This document shows, piece after piece, positions 14,109 through 14,110 of a DNA stretch of 14,110 nt (position 1 is its first letter; each line of letters begins with the position of its first letter). The translations under genes and the position numbers were made by a program. The DNA comes from UBA1402 sp964575345 (GTDB lineage: Bacteria > Bacteroidota > Bacteroidia > Bacteroidales > UBA1402): assembly GCA_964575345.1 (NCBI GenBank), contig CAZNQD010000053.1, forward strand, positions 1 through 14,110, in the 5' to 3' direction. The notes below the pieces were generated by a model that was given only the letters and a program-made list of their open reading frames with translations, had not been told where the DNA came from and ran no database searches.

Positions 14109-14110
14109 GC

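Overview
The window looks like part of the late structural (tail) module of a siphovirus-type phage or prophage from the Bacteroidota. All twelve genes I support lie on the minus strand, so the transcript runs from base 14110 down to base 1. The host assignment is inferred from four things. Most start codons follow AT-rich leaders with no Shine-Dalgarno sequence. The tape measure protein has the C-terminal end I associate with Bacteroidetes phages. The fibre-like protein carries the short 'GDGS..DP.KLVNDE..PGN..YYGTN..G.KGYH' repeat typical of Bacteroidota phage tails. The gaps hold short tandem repeats familiar from Bacteroidota genomes. No integrase, lysis, capsid or packaging gene is in view, so I cannot tell an integrated prophage from a free phage, and I cannot name a genus.

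Layout in transcription order. First comes a pre-tape-measure block: a 75-aa protein (14108-13881), a 43-aa very basic miniprotein (13878-13747), a 346-aa protein (13750-12710), a 56-aa protein (12706-12536), a 149-aa protein (12543-12094) and a 147-aa protein (11934-11491). These genes overlap or nearly touch, except for a 157-bp non-coding gap between the last two. Next is the 1453-aa TP901-type tape measure protein (11477-7116). It is followed by the tail-tip genes: a 394-aa Dit-like protein (7066-5882), a 631-aa hub or tip protein (5830-3935), a 605-aa fibre or adhesin-type protein (3880-2063) and a 628-aa terminal protein of unknown fold (2066-180). A small gene runs off the left edge (168-1).

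The likely joint role is assembly of a long non-contractile tail. The small genes upstream of the tape measure would supply chaperone, completion or connector functions. The tape measure sets tail length, the 394- and 631-aa proteins form the distal tip, and the 605- and 628-aa proteins probably contact the host surface.

The unusual content is mostly repeated DNA inside a compact phage operon. (1) Three consecutive junctions (TMP/394, 394/631, 631/605) each hold a 7-bp tandem repeat starting right at the stop codon, with spacers of 49, 51 and 54 nt. On the mRNA strand it forms regularly spaced GG tracts. (2) A REP-like element occurs in the 147/149 gap, and a related copy is translated in frame inside the 346-aa gene. 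(3) A six-unit 9-bp tandem repeat fills part of the same gap. (4) Nearly identical Ser-Gly-coding tracts recur in separate structural genes. (5) The 628-aa gene shows a sharp drop in GC after roughly its first 70-110 codons, consistent with exchange of its distal part.
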